This document shows positions 1 to 6,076 of a stretch of 46,059 bases of DNA, piece after piece. Position numbers and translations under genes: made by a program. This stretch comes from an uncultured Thiothrix sp. GTDB lineage: Bacteria; Pseudomonadota; Gammaproteobacteria; Thiotrichales; Thiotrichaceae. Under the pieces are notes generated by a model. The model was not told where the DNA came from. It ran no database searches and was given only the letters and a program-made list of their open reading frames with translations. The number at the start of each line of letters is the position of its first letter. Positions within the stretch are counted from its first letter, which is position 1. The stretch spans positions 1 through 46,059 of the forward strand of contig NZ_CALMZC010000047.1 of assembly GCF_937873765.1 (NCBI RefSeq), in the 5' to 3' direction.

Positions 1-129
1 AGTCGGTACAGGGTTTAATTCTTCGCGCCGGATGATGCGCTTGCCGCTGCGGCTAATCGTTCCCGTGGTTGTGGGGGTACTAGCAGGCTTTTTATTGAGG
101 CTTAGTGTTTTTTTGGGGGTATCGGTCAT
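1..129 (-). CDS. N-terminal fragment of an unidentified basic protein (cut by window edge)
   Basis: The reading frame opens with ATG at 129 and runs off the left edge, giving 43 residues. They start MTDTPKKTLSLNKK, then a Ser/Thr/Pro linker, then a basic stretch GKRIIRREEL. AGAGAGA just upstream of the ATG can serve as ribosome binding site. The Lys-rich LSL start followed by a disordered linker resembles the N-termini of ProQ/FinO-like proteins on mobile elements, but that is only a resemblance in composition. It lies inside the element bounded by the tRNA-Val gene and on the same strand as the integrase. The rest of the gene is outside the window, so I assign no function. Confidence 0.5.
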   Translation of the reverse strand, partial: MTDTPKKTLSLNKKPASTPTTTGTISRSGKRIIRREELNPVPT

Positions 130-270
130 GGTCTCTCTGTACCCGTGGTGTAAGTGAATCGGGCTTTCCCAGCTGGCGGTGTTGTATGGGGCAAGTGTAG
201 CACCCTGCCCTTGAGTTTGAATAAAAAACCAAAGGTAAGTATCTGTACGATTGAACTTACTTTGGGAAGT

Positions 271-303
271 GTCGCAACTGTCGCAACTGTCGCAGTCGCA
301 ATT
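271..303. repeat. Iteron cluster A (GTCGCAACT-type direct repeats)
   Basis: Four head-to-tail copies: GTCGCAACT at 271-279 and 280-288, a shortened GTCGCA at 289-294, and GTCGCAATT at 295-303. Same orientation and unit as cluster B at 449-475. Tandem short repeats beside an AT-rich tract are typical of iterons bound by a replication initiator or of recombinase/accessory-factor sites; which applies here is not shown by the sequence. Confidence 0.8.
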
Positions 304-339
304 ACTAAAGTGAGAAAAGCAGGGTTTTGAATGAATCAA

Positions 340-445
340 AAATAAAGGTTAAATATATTATTTATAATAAAAACAATAATTTATATATATTTTATTATTA
401 ATTAGTAAATTCTATATAATTAATTATTAATCAATTTATCCTTTT
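340..445. other. AT-rich tract between the two iteron clusters
   Basis: About 100 bp composed almost wholly of A and T, with no reading frame of note, framed by the repeat clusters at 271-303 and 449-475. This is the composition expected of a DNA unwinding element. Together with the iterons it makes a plausible replication origin or an accessory region for excision of the element. The whole stretch 130-546 otherwise holds only the repeats and the integrase terminator. Confidence 0.5.
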
Positions 446-448
446 ACT

Positions 449-475
449 GTCGCAACTGTCGCAACTGTCGCAACT
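449..475. repeat. Iteron cluster B (three perfect GTCGCAACT repeats)
   Basis: Three perfect contiguous copies of GTCGCAACT at 449-457, 458-466 and 467-475, in the same orientation as cluster A. The 9-bp period is too short for one helical turn (10.5 bp) but is seen for some initiator-binding arrays. They sit between the AT-rich tract and the integrase terminator. Confidence 0.85.
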
Positions 476-500
476 TTTTTATGATAATTTTTAACAGACG

Positions 501-527
501 AAAAAAAACCGGGTAAAACTACCCGGC
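501..527 (-). terminator. Rho-independent terminator of the integrase gene
   Basis: On the minus strand a perfect 7-bp stem CCGGGTA / TACCCGG (arms 509-515 and 520-526, AAAC/GTTT loop) is followed by eight T (501-508). It begins about 20 bp after the integrase stop codon at 547, so it ends the integrase transcript before the repeat region. Confidence 0.85.
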
Positions 528-546
528 TTGATCACTTACACCTTGG

Positions 547-1830
547 TTATTTTGCTTTTCTAAATGCCACTATCTGACCACCTGCCCTGAGTTCATCTAG
601 GTAATCAGCCCATGCTTGCAGCATCTCCCGCCGCTGGTGAATCGCTTCACTACTATCAGCACGGTTATAACGTCCTCGAATACTGTTATCACGGTGGGCA
701 AGCTGTTGCTCTATCAAGTCCATGTCCCAAAGGCGGGTACGAGTATCCTGTTCACGCATTCGATTCAGTAAGGTAGAAGCCATGCCCCTAAATCCATGTG
801 GGGTCATGGTGTCGTTGTCATACCCCAGCGTCCTTAGTGCGGCTCTAACTGCATTTTCACTCATACAGCGACTTGCACCACGTGCATTGGGGAATACATA
901 AGTAGATCGTCCCGTATAGGGGTATAGCTCGCGTAAAACTGCGACCGCTTGAGTTGATAAGGGGATGATATGACTGGAAAGATTAGCTTGCTTTTCGTGG
1001 GTAGGTGCTTTCATACGCTTAATCGGGATTGTCCATAAAGCTTGATCAAGGTCTATTTCTGACCATTCCGCTGCTCTCAACTCTCCCGGTCTCAACATGA
1101 CTAAAGCAGACAACTGCAAAGCACATCGGACTATGAGCGTCCCTTCAAAATGATCTATATCGCGTAAGAGTTGCCCCACTTTGACTGGATCAGTCAGGGT
1201 TGCAAAGGGCTTTTTGCTTCTGGGTTTAAAGATGATGTTGTTATCAAGGTCTACTGTCGGGTTACGTTCGGCCAACTCTAAGGAAATAGCATGTTTATAG
1301 ACTTGGCTGATGTATTGCTTCACCCGTCTAGCTGCATCCCCTGCCCCACGTGCCTCGATACGTTGTACCAAGCGGGTAATCTCTGCGGGAGAGATTTTAT
1401 TAATATTCTTCTGTCCTATCCACGGAAAGGTATCATTCTGTAAATAACGATTGACCCTAAGAAAATGCCCTTCAGACCATGTTGATTTATTGCGCTCTAC
1501 CCACTCTAAGGCAATTACCTGAAAACTCTGCCTACCTACCTGACACTCCAAGGCTTGCAAGCGCTGCTTATGGCGGTTTGGGTTGATACCTCTAGCTACT
1601 AAAGCACGCGCTTCCTCATGCTGCTCTCTGGCTTCTTTTAAGCTCATTTCAGGGTAATTACCCAAAGAGTGAATAGCCGGTTTTCCCTCGATTCGGTAAC
1701 GATAGCGCCAGTATTTCCCAGTCTTGGTTACATACAACAACAAACCGCCACCATCTGCATAAGTTGCTGGTGAACCATCTTTTTCAGGCTTGGCATTTTT
1801 AACGGTTGAATCTTTTAGTTTCTTATTCAT
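547..1830 (-). CDS. Tyrosine recombinase / integrase (DUF4102 N-terminal arm-binding domain)
   Basis: A 427-residue phage/island integrase. Residues 1-95 match the DUF4102-type arm-binding domain (TYADGGGLLLYV..., W41 R42 Y43), 100-190 the SAM-like core-binding domain, and 210-427 the catalytic domain. The catalytic set is visible: R247 in MLRPGELR, H345-x-x-R348 in PHGFRG, H379 in LAHRD and the nucleophile Y388 in RGRYNRA. Length is normal for the family, so the gene appears intact. It starts about 165 bp from the 3' end of tRNA-Val and is transcribed in the same direction, the usual layout for elements inserted in a tRNA 3' end. It should catalyse integration and excision of the element lying to the left. 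The start ATG lies one base from an 11-bp inverted repeat. Confidence 0.95.
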   Translation of the reverse strand: MNKKLKDSTVKNAKPEKDGSPATYADGGGLLLYVTKTGKYWRYRYRIEGKPAIHSLGNYPEMSLKEAREQHEEARALVARGINPNRHKQRLQALECQVGRQSFQVIALEWVERNKSTWSEGHFLRVNRYLQNDTFPWIGQKNINKISPAEITRLVQRIEARGAGDAARRVKQYISQVYKHAISLELAERNPTVDLDNNIIFKPRSKKPFATLTDPVKVGQLLRDIDHFEGTLIVRCALQLSALVMLRPGELRAAEWSEIDLDQALWTIPIKRMKAPTHEKQANLSSHIIPLSTQAVAVLRELYPYTGRSTYVFPNARGASRCMSENAVRAALRTLGYDNDTMTPHGFRGMASTLLNRMREQDTRTRLWDMDLIEQQLAHRDNSIRGRYNRADSSEAIHQRREMLQAWADYLDELRAGGQIVAFRKAK

Positions 1831-1831
1831 T

Positions 1832-1870
1832 TGTGTATATCGCTCTCTTTAAGTTGGAACGATATACACA
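1832..1870. promoter_or_regulatory. 11-bp perfect inverted repeat at the integrase start (operator or 5' hairpin)
   Basis: Arms TGTGTATATCG (1832-1842) and CGATATACACA (1860-1870) are perfect inverse complements around a 17-bp spacer. The spacer contains the probable ribosome binding site (AAAGAGAG on the minus strand). The repeat begins one base upstream of the integrase ATG. It could bind a dimeric repressor over the transcription start or fold the leader so as to hide translation start. The sequence alone does not decide between these. Confidence 0.7.
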
Positions 1871-1899
1871 ATAATATGCACAATTTAATGCTATGCCAT
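1871..1899 (-). promoter_or_regulatory. Candidate sigma-70 promoter of the integrase gene
   Basis: On the minus strand a -10 box TATTAT (1871-1876, five of six consensus bases) lies 17 bp from ATGGCA (1894-1899, four of six). The predicted start, near 1864, falls inside the right arm of the inverted repeat 1832-1870, which would favour a repressor-operator reading of that repeat. Confidence 0.45.
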
Positions 1900-1907
1900 G
1901 CTACTTC

Positions 1908-1977
1908 ATGCAACCACATGCAACAAAAAAGCCCTTGCAGATTGTGGCCTGCAAGGGCTTTTAGGACAGTATGCAAC
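1908..1977. repeat. Three ATGCAAC direct repeats (possible integrase arm sites)
   Basis: ATGCAAC occurs at 1908-1914, 1918-1924 and 1971-1977, between the integrase and the tRNA 3' end where arm-type and core-type recombinase sites are expected. Two copies are 10 bp apart, one helical turn. Assignment to integrase binding is inference. Confidence 0.35.
1925..1962 (-). terminator. Terminator downstream of tRNA-Val
   Basis: Arms AGCCCTTGCAG and CTGCAAGGGCT form an 11-bp stem with an 8-base loop. On the minus strand it is followed by six T (1925-1930), with four T on the other side, so it may work both ways. It begins about 33 bp after the tRNA 3' end and separates the tRNA transcript from the integrase promoter. 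If the element entered at the tRNA 3' end, this terminator is element DNA that replaces the original one. Confidence 0.85.
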
Positions 1978-1994
1978 AACATACTACAATATTT

Positions 1995-2071
1995 TGGTAG
2001 GCATAATTGGACTCGAACCAACGACCCCCACCATGTCAAGGTGGTGCTCTAACCAACTGAGCTATATGCCT
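1995..2071 (-). tRNA. tRNA-Val (anticodon GAC)
   Basis: Reading the minus strand, the acceptor AGGCATA pairs with TATGCCT, the D arm has AGTTGG, the anticodon stem CCACC/GGTGG holds loop TTGACAT with anticodon GAC, and the T arm has GTTGG TTCGAGT CCAAT. The 3' end ACCA is encoded (CCA complement at 1995-1997). Total length is 77 nt. GAC reads valine GUC/GUU codons. The gene is complete and is the probable attachment site of the neighbouring integrative element. Confidence 0.97.
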
Positions 2072-2088
2072 GTCGTTGAAGGCTGCAA

Positions 2089-2117
2089 AATATAACCAAA
2101 CTTCTCAGGACTCGCAA
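2089..2117 (-). promoter_or_regulatory. Candidate sigma-70 promoter of tRNA-Val
   Basis: On the minus strand TTGCGA (2112-2117) and TATATT (2089-2094) are separated by 17 bp, and the tRNA 5' end lies about 17 bp downstream of the -10 box. The -35 box overlaps the hairpin at 2108-2127. Confidence 0.55.
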
Positions 2118-2127
2118 GTCCTTTTTT
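2108..2127 (+). terminator. Hairpin with T-run reading rightwards
   Basis: GGACT-CGCA-AGTCC followed by six T on the plus strand. No plus-strand gene precedes it; the transglycosylase on the minus strand ends at 2133 and would meet the same hairpin without a T-run. It may be a weak bidirectional insulator between the transglycosylase and the tRNA promoter. Confidence 0.5.
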
Positions 2128-2132
2128 CAGTA

Positions 2133-2957
2133 TTAATGCTTATAGAGTTGTGGAGCACGTGCTTTATTTGCTGACCAACCAGCTCGACCGGGCTTAGTCG
2201 GGCGGGTTACTTTGAAGGGTGATTCAAACACTGCGACGACTCTGCGGGGCACAGGTGGTACAGATGGGGTTGCTTGTGTGAAGCTGGCACGGCGTACCGT
2301 GACTGCCGGTGTATTCGTACTTATCACTGCAGAATGGAAGAACACAGCCGTGCTTGAAGTGCTTACTTCACTTTTAGGACTTACCTCATCTTTAAGGCTT
2401 TCCTCAACTCCCGCTAGTTTATTATGAACAAACATGACATTACGCACATAATTTTGAGTTTCGCGATACGGCGGAATCCCCTTGTATTGATCAACTCGCC
2501 CTTCGCCTGCATTATACGCAGCTAAAACTTTAGTTAAATCACCATCAAAACGTTTCCATAGCCAAGCTAGATAGCGCGTACCGCCTTGAATATTTTGATG
2601 GCTGTCCATCGAGTCAGAAACACCAAAGCGCTCGGCCGTTTCTGGAATCAATTGCATTAAACCTTGTGCACCTTTAGGTGACTCTGCTTGTTGGTTATAG
2701 CAGGACTCAATAGCGATGACCGCTTTAATCACTGCCTCACTGACTTGATATTGAGTGGCGTATTTTTGAATAGTATCTTGATAAGGTGCAGCACGCTTAT
2801 CTAAACTTTTAACTGACATTCTTGCACAGGGATGAGTAGCCGCTACCGAATCTATCGGCTCACTACTGGCCCCACTACTTGATAAAGTCAGCAGTAAATA
2901 CAAACCTAATCCAAACTTCGCTAACGGCGAACTGGTCATTTTCATGAAGAAATCCAT
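2133..2957 (-). CDS. Secreted lytic transglycosylase (SLT domain)
   Basis: A 274-residue exported murein hydrolase that would cleave the MurNAc-GlcNAc bond of peptidoglycan to leave 1,6-anhydro ends. Residues 1-32 form a signal peptide (FGLGLYLLLTLSSSGAS). The SLT fold covers about 58-180: the catalytic glutamate is E84 in AIESCYN, followed by GAQGLMQLIPETA, GGTRYL and AAYNAGEGRV, all family hallmarks. Residues 190-274 are a basic, Ser/Thr/Pro-rich tail without a recognised domain. The ATG at 2957 has AAGG eight bases upstream; an internal Met at residue 5 is also possible. It stands alone, between a tRNA gene and a 300-bp non-coding stretch. Confidence 0.93.
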   Translation of the reverse strand: MDFFMKMTSSPLAKFGLGLYLLLTLSSSGASSEPIDSVAATHPCARMSVKSLDKRAAPYQDTIQKYATQYQVSEAVIKAVIAIESCYNQQAESPKGAQGLMQLIPETAERFGVSDSMDSHQNIQGGTRYLAWLWKRFDGDLTKVLAAYNAGEGRVDQYKGIPPYRETQNYVRNVMFVHNKLAGVEESLKDEVSPKSEVSTSSTAVFFHSAVISTNTPAVTVRRASFTQATPSVPPVPRRVVAVFESPFKVTRPTKPGRAGWSANKARAPQLYKH

Positions 2958-3268
2958 ATCTGCCTTATTCTATAAGAAAGTGCTAATATGAGGCTAAAAT
3001 CCCTAAAGTAAAATTCAACTAGTCTAAGTATAGGTTTAGATTAAACAACCTGAAGAAGTTTCAAACCACTTGCATTAAACCGACTACAATTGAGACTAAT
3101 GGTCACTGTGCTTATGTTTCAGCCACCACTCAGGGAAAGGGCAAGCTCTTTAGCTAGTTACTTGGTGTGCTATGCATTGGGTCTTTGCAACTATACACGA
3201 CTATCTTAAGGGTACGACTGCGTACTTTCTAGGCTTAACACTGAAAGAACATGCAGTCCTAGGCGCAG
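2958..3268. other. Non-coding stretch, nothing firm
   Basis: About 310 bp between divergent genes. It must hold the promoters of the transglycosylase and of the DUF1461 gene, but I find no convincing -35/-10 pair. A 36-codon frame beginning near 3101 has no ribosome binding site or recognisable composition. No hairpin, repeat or RNA family was recognised. Confidence 0.5.
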
Positions 3269-3277
3269 TTGAGTATC

Positions 3278-3925
3278 ATGCAGCTTTTGCTATTTGCGCC
3301 TGACATGCAGCTTGTTTCTAAACTTAAAACTATTATTTTTCCTATCTTATTGCTGCTGTGGTTATTTTTTATTTCACTGGCTGCAGTAATTTATACGCCT
3401 TGGACTTATCAAATCAATTGCCACTGGAATCCACGCTGCGAACAATTAGGTATAGTTAAAATTGAAACCAGCAGTAGTGAATTAGCTAGTTTTTTTCGCC
3501 ACGAACTTAGCACTTTGCCTAGCCCACCTTGGTCTGAAAAAGAAAGCCAACATCTGACTGAAGTACGTGGTATGTACGAGCAAGCTTTCTGGTTATTTAT
3601 CTTGATTACAGCCGTATTGGTACTCGACTTAGTTCTTAGCAAACGTGCGCAGTGCTATCAAGCCTATGCCGTGATTATCCGAAATTTAATGTTAGGCTTA
3701 TTAGTTGTCATGCTCTTGATTAGCCCTTTCTTTCGGTTTTTCTGGATGGAAATCTTTCACCCGTTAGTGTTTAGTAATGAGTTATGGCGTACTGATCCAA
3801 AAGATATTTCTTGGTATTTAATGCCAAGCAATTACTTTCTTTGGATAATCGTGTTTTTGCTTGCTACTACTTTATTACTCAATCAATTATTGGTTTGGTT
3901 ACTACCTAAAGATCGAGATTTATAA
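3278..3925 (+). CDS. DUF1461-like integral membrane protein
   Basis: About 215 residues with four likely membrane helices: an N-terminal one (KTIIFPILLLLWLFFISLAA), then around 112-131, 143-165 and 192-210. A soluble loop of about 65 residues follows the first. The pattern near the C-terminus, FHPLVFSNELWRTDPKD...LMPSNYFLW, resembles the DUF1461 (TIGR01906) family, whose function is unknown. I prefer ATG at 3278; TTG at 3269 has a better placed AGG, so the start is uncertain by three codons. The stop overlaps the next start (TAATG), implying translational coupling with the glycosidase-like gene. Confidence 0.7.
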   Translation: MQLLLFAPDMQLVSKLKTIIFPILLLLWLFFISLAAVIYTPWTYQINCHWNPRCEQLGIVKIETSSSELASFFRHELSTLPSPPWSEKESQHLTEVRGMYEQAFWLFILITAVLVLDLVLSKRAQCYQAYAVIIRNLMLGLLVVMLLISPFFRFFWMEIFHPLVFSNELWRTDPKDISWYLMPSNYFLWIIVFLLATTLLLNQLLVWLLPKDRDL

Positions 3926-4632
3926 TGCACCACCTAATCTGCTTACTTAGCTTAATCTTCTTTAGTGGTTCCTTATATGCTGCTGAGTATTCGGGTTTTA
4001 TGGTCAAATCCTATAACCCAAAGCGGGAACAACTTAATCTGTATTTGAAAGATAACAACGGCCAGCCCTTTAAAACTTTTGAGCGCTTAAATACTTGGCT
4101 GAGCACTCAACAGGAAGAGCTGCTATTTGCTATGAATGCGGGCATGTATCAAAACAATTTTGAGCCGGTGGGTCTCTTAGTGATCAAGGGAAAGCAGCTC
4201 GGTAAACTCAATTTACGTGCAGCCCAAGGTAATTTCTATTGGAAACCAAATGGAATATTTTTGATTAATGAAACCGGAGCGCAGATCGTCGAATCTTCTG
4301 AATACCCCAAGTTCGCTAAGCAGGTGCAGTTAGCAACTCAATCGGGGCCTTTGCTAGTGCAAAATGGTAACATTCATCCTGAATTTAAACCCGAGGCGAT
4401 TTCGCGCTTAATCCGAAATGGAATTGGGGTTGCAGGCAAACAAGTTTATTTAGTTATCAGTACCCAGCCAGTAAATTTCTATGAATTCGCACGCTTCTTT
4501 AAGGATGAGCTTAAATGCACTGATGCCTTGTATTTAGATGGCGTGGTTTCAGCAGTTTATTCTGCTGAAACTAAAATCAATAGCCAAATCACCTTTTTAG
4601 GCCCCTTACTTGGGATTACGAAAAAACCTTAA
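3925..4632 (+). CDS. Phosphodiester glycosidase-family protein (NAGPA/DUF2233 domain), exported
   Basis: A 235-residue protein with a signal peptide (MHHLICLLSLIFFSGSLYAA). The body carries the signature of the DUF2233/NAGPA fold: FAMNAGMY near residue 70, GLLVIKGKQ, FYWKPNGIFL, ATQSGPLLVQNG, SRLIRNGIGV, and the closing C-DALYLDGVVSAVY. Relatives remove GlcNAc from phosphodiester-linked sugars or act on envelope polysaccharides, so a periplasmic glycan-processing role is likely, with substrate unknown. The start overlaps the upstream DUF1461 gene by one base, and the stop overlaps the convergent LysE gene by four bases. Confidence 0.85.
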   Translation: MHHLICLLSLIFFSGSLYAAEYSGFMVKSYNPKREQLNLYLKDNNGQPFKTFERLNTWLSTQQEELLFAMNAGMYQNNFEPVGLLVIKGKQLGKLNLRAAQGNFYWKPNGIFLINETGAQIVESSEYPKFAKQVQLATQSGPLLVQNGNIHPEFKPEAISRLIRNGIGVAGKQVYLVISTQPVNFYEFARFFKDELKCTDALYLDGVVSAVYSAETKINSQITFLGPLLGITKKP

Positions 4633-5270
4633 CTCTGCGCCGATACTGCCAAGCGAATCCCTAGGCCAATAAATAAAGAGCCAACGAGTTTATTCAACCA
4701 AGTTTTGACACTTGCACTAAGCTGTAAACGCTCGCTGGCAAAAGCCGTAAATAAAGCCACACTTGTGCACCAAATCAAGCTACTGATGTCAAACACCGTT
4801 CCAAGTAGAATAAAGGCTAATACGGTATTAGTTGAATCCTCAGAAATAAATTGTGGTACAAACGCCAAGAAGAATAACGCCACTTTCGGGTTTAAGGCAT
4901 TGGTGAGAAAGCCTTGGTGGTAAACGGTGAATAAAGGCTGCTTAGTTTGAACGGCTTGCACCTTCGCTTCGTTAGCTACCGCTGCTCTTTGCCGTAAAGT
5001 CATCCAACCTAAATAAATCAGATAAGCCGCTCCCATCAGTTTCACTACCACAAAAGCCGCTGCTGAAGTCGCCAGTAACGCGGACAAACCAAAAGCAGCA
5101 GCAAATACATGCACATAGACGCCAGAACAAATGCCCAGACTTGCAGCCACCCCTGCTTTCCAGCCCTGCGACGCGCTTTTGCTCATAATAAATAAAGTAT
5201 CTGGTCCAGGCATAAGATTGAGTAACAACCCGGAAATAATAAATAACCACCAATCATGAATACCTAACAT
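4629..5270 (-). CDS. LysE/RhtB-family amino acid exporter
   Basis: A 213-residue inner-membrane protein with the usual six-helix LysE layout. The N-terminal family signature is present (LNLMPGPDTLFIMSKS at about 17-32), as is the later LTNALNPKVALFFLAFVPQF. Members export amino acids or homoserine lactone-like compounds with proton exchange; the substrate cannot be told. AGGAG lies six to seven bases before the ATG at 5270. It converges on the glycosidase gene with a four-base overlap. It is not obviously linked to the response regulator that diverges from it. Confidence 0.92.
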   Translation of the reverse strand: MLGIHDWWLFIISGLLLNLMPGPDTLFIMSKSASQGWKAGVAASLGICSGVYVHVFAAAFGLSALLATSAAAFVVVKLMGAAYLIYLGWMTLRQRAAVANEAKVQAVQTKQPLFTVYHQGFLTNALNPKVALFFLAFVPQFISEDSTNTVLAFILLGTVFDISSLIWCTSVALFTAFASERLQLSASVKTWLNKLVGSLFIGLGIRLAVSAQS

Positions 5271-5360
5271 CTGCTGCTCCTATTACGAGGGTTATCTAGT
5301 ATACGCAGCTTAATGGTTGACTCACAAACAGGAGTTTAAGCACAGTCCCCACAGTTTTCC

Positions 5361-5366
5361 TATAAT
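5361..5366 (+). promoter_or_regulatory. Consensus -10 box before the response regulator
   Basis: TATAAT lies 35 bp upstream of the ATG at 5402. No good -35 box stands 16-18 bp upstream, which suggests an activator-assisted promoter. Confidence 0.35.
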
Positions 5367-5401
5367 GGCACAGCGCCCCTATTCTTAGAGTTGACTGCCT
5401 C

Positions 5402-6076
5402 ATGCTCGTGCTATTAATCGAAGATCACCGCCTCTTAGCCGAAACCATCAGTGACTATTTACTCAGCGAAAACCTTGAGGTCGATTACGCTGCAACTGGT
5501 TTGCAAGGTTTAGAGTTAGCCACTCAAAATACCTATGATGCCCTCATTTTGGATATAAACTTGCCGGATATCGATGGCTTTACTGTCTGTCAGCGTTTGC
5601 GTCAGCAATATGGTTTGGATGTACCGATTTTAATGCTCACTGCGCGTGACCAACTTCAAGATCGTTTGCAGGGCTTTGCCCAAGGCGCGGATGATTATTT
5701 AGTGAAACCTTTCGCCAACCAAGAACTAGTGGCTCGGCTACAAGCCTTGGTGAAACGTAATCGTGGGCAAGTAGTGAATAAGCGTATTAGCTTGGGTGAT
5801 TTGACGGTGGATACTGGCACGCAGCAGGTATGGCGTGCAGGGCAAGAAGTCGTTCTATCCCCAACGAGCTTTAAAATTCTGCGTATTTTAATGCGCGAAG
5901 CTCCGGCTATTGTCTCGCGTGAAGCTTTGCAAAATGAAGTATGGGGTAGTGATACCCCTGATACCGATGCCTTACGGAGTCATTTATATAATTTACGCAA
6001 AGCGCTCAATCAGCCGAATCAAGCTGAACTGATTCAAACCGTTAAGGGCGTGGGTTTTAAACTTTTAGCCTACTAA
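5402..6076 (+). CDS. OmpR/PhoB-family response regulator
   Basis: 224 residues. The receiver domain (1-118) has the acidic pocket E7-D8, phospho-acceptor D51 in LILDINLPDIDGF, T80 and K102 in DYLVKPF. The C-terminal winged-helix domain (about 125-224) includes LSPTSFKILRILM, a REALQNEVWG turn and TVKGVGFKLL, which binds DNA as a dimer. The layout is closest to QseB/PhoP-like regulators. Its probable partner kinase is the next gene, but on the opposite strand, the two 3' ends overlapping by 12 bp instead of forming the usual operon. Targets are unknown; the lipid-modification operon next to the kinase is the nearest candidate. Confidence 0.95.
   Translation: MLVLLIEDHRLLAETISDYLLSENLEVDYAATGLQGLELATQNTYDALILDINLPDIDGFTVCQRLRQQYGLDVPILMLTARDQLQDRLQGFAQGADDYLVKPFANQELVARLQALVKRNRGQVVNKRISLGDLTVDTGTQQVWRAGQEVVLSPTSFKILRILMREAPAIVSREALQNEVWGSDTPDTDALRSHLYNLRKALNQPNQAELIQTVKGVGFKLLAY

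Noticed and set aside
271..475. CRISPR array from the GTCGCAACT repeats
   Set aside because: Repeat unit is 9 bp and contiguous, with no unique spacers of regular length.
1831..2095. Two plus-strand reading frames with NWTRTNDP and IGLEPTTP stretches
   Set aside because: They are antisense translations of the tRNA-Val gene, a common false prediction.
3101..3211. Short 36-codon frame in the gap before the DUF1461 gene
   Set aside because: No ribosome binding site and no protein-like composition.
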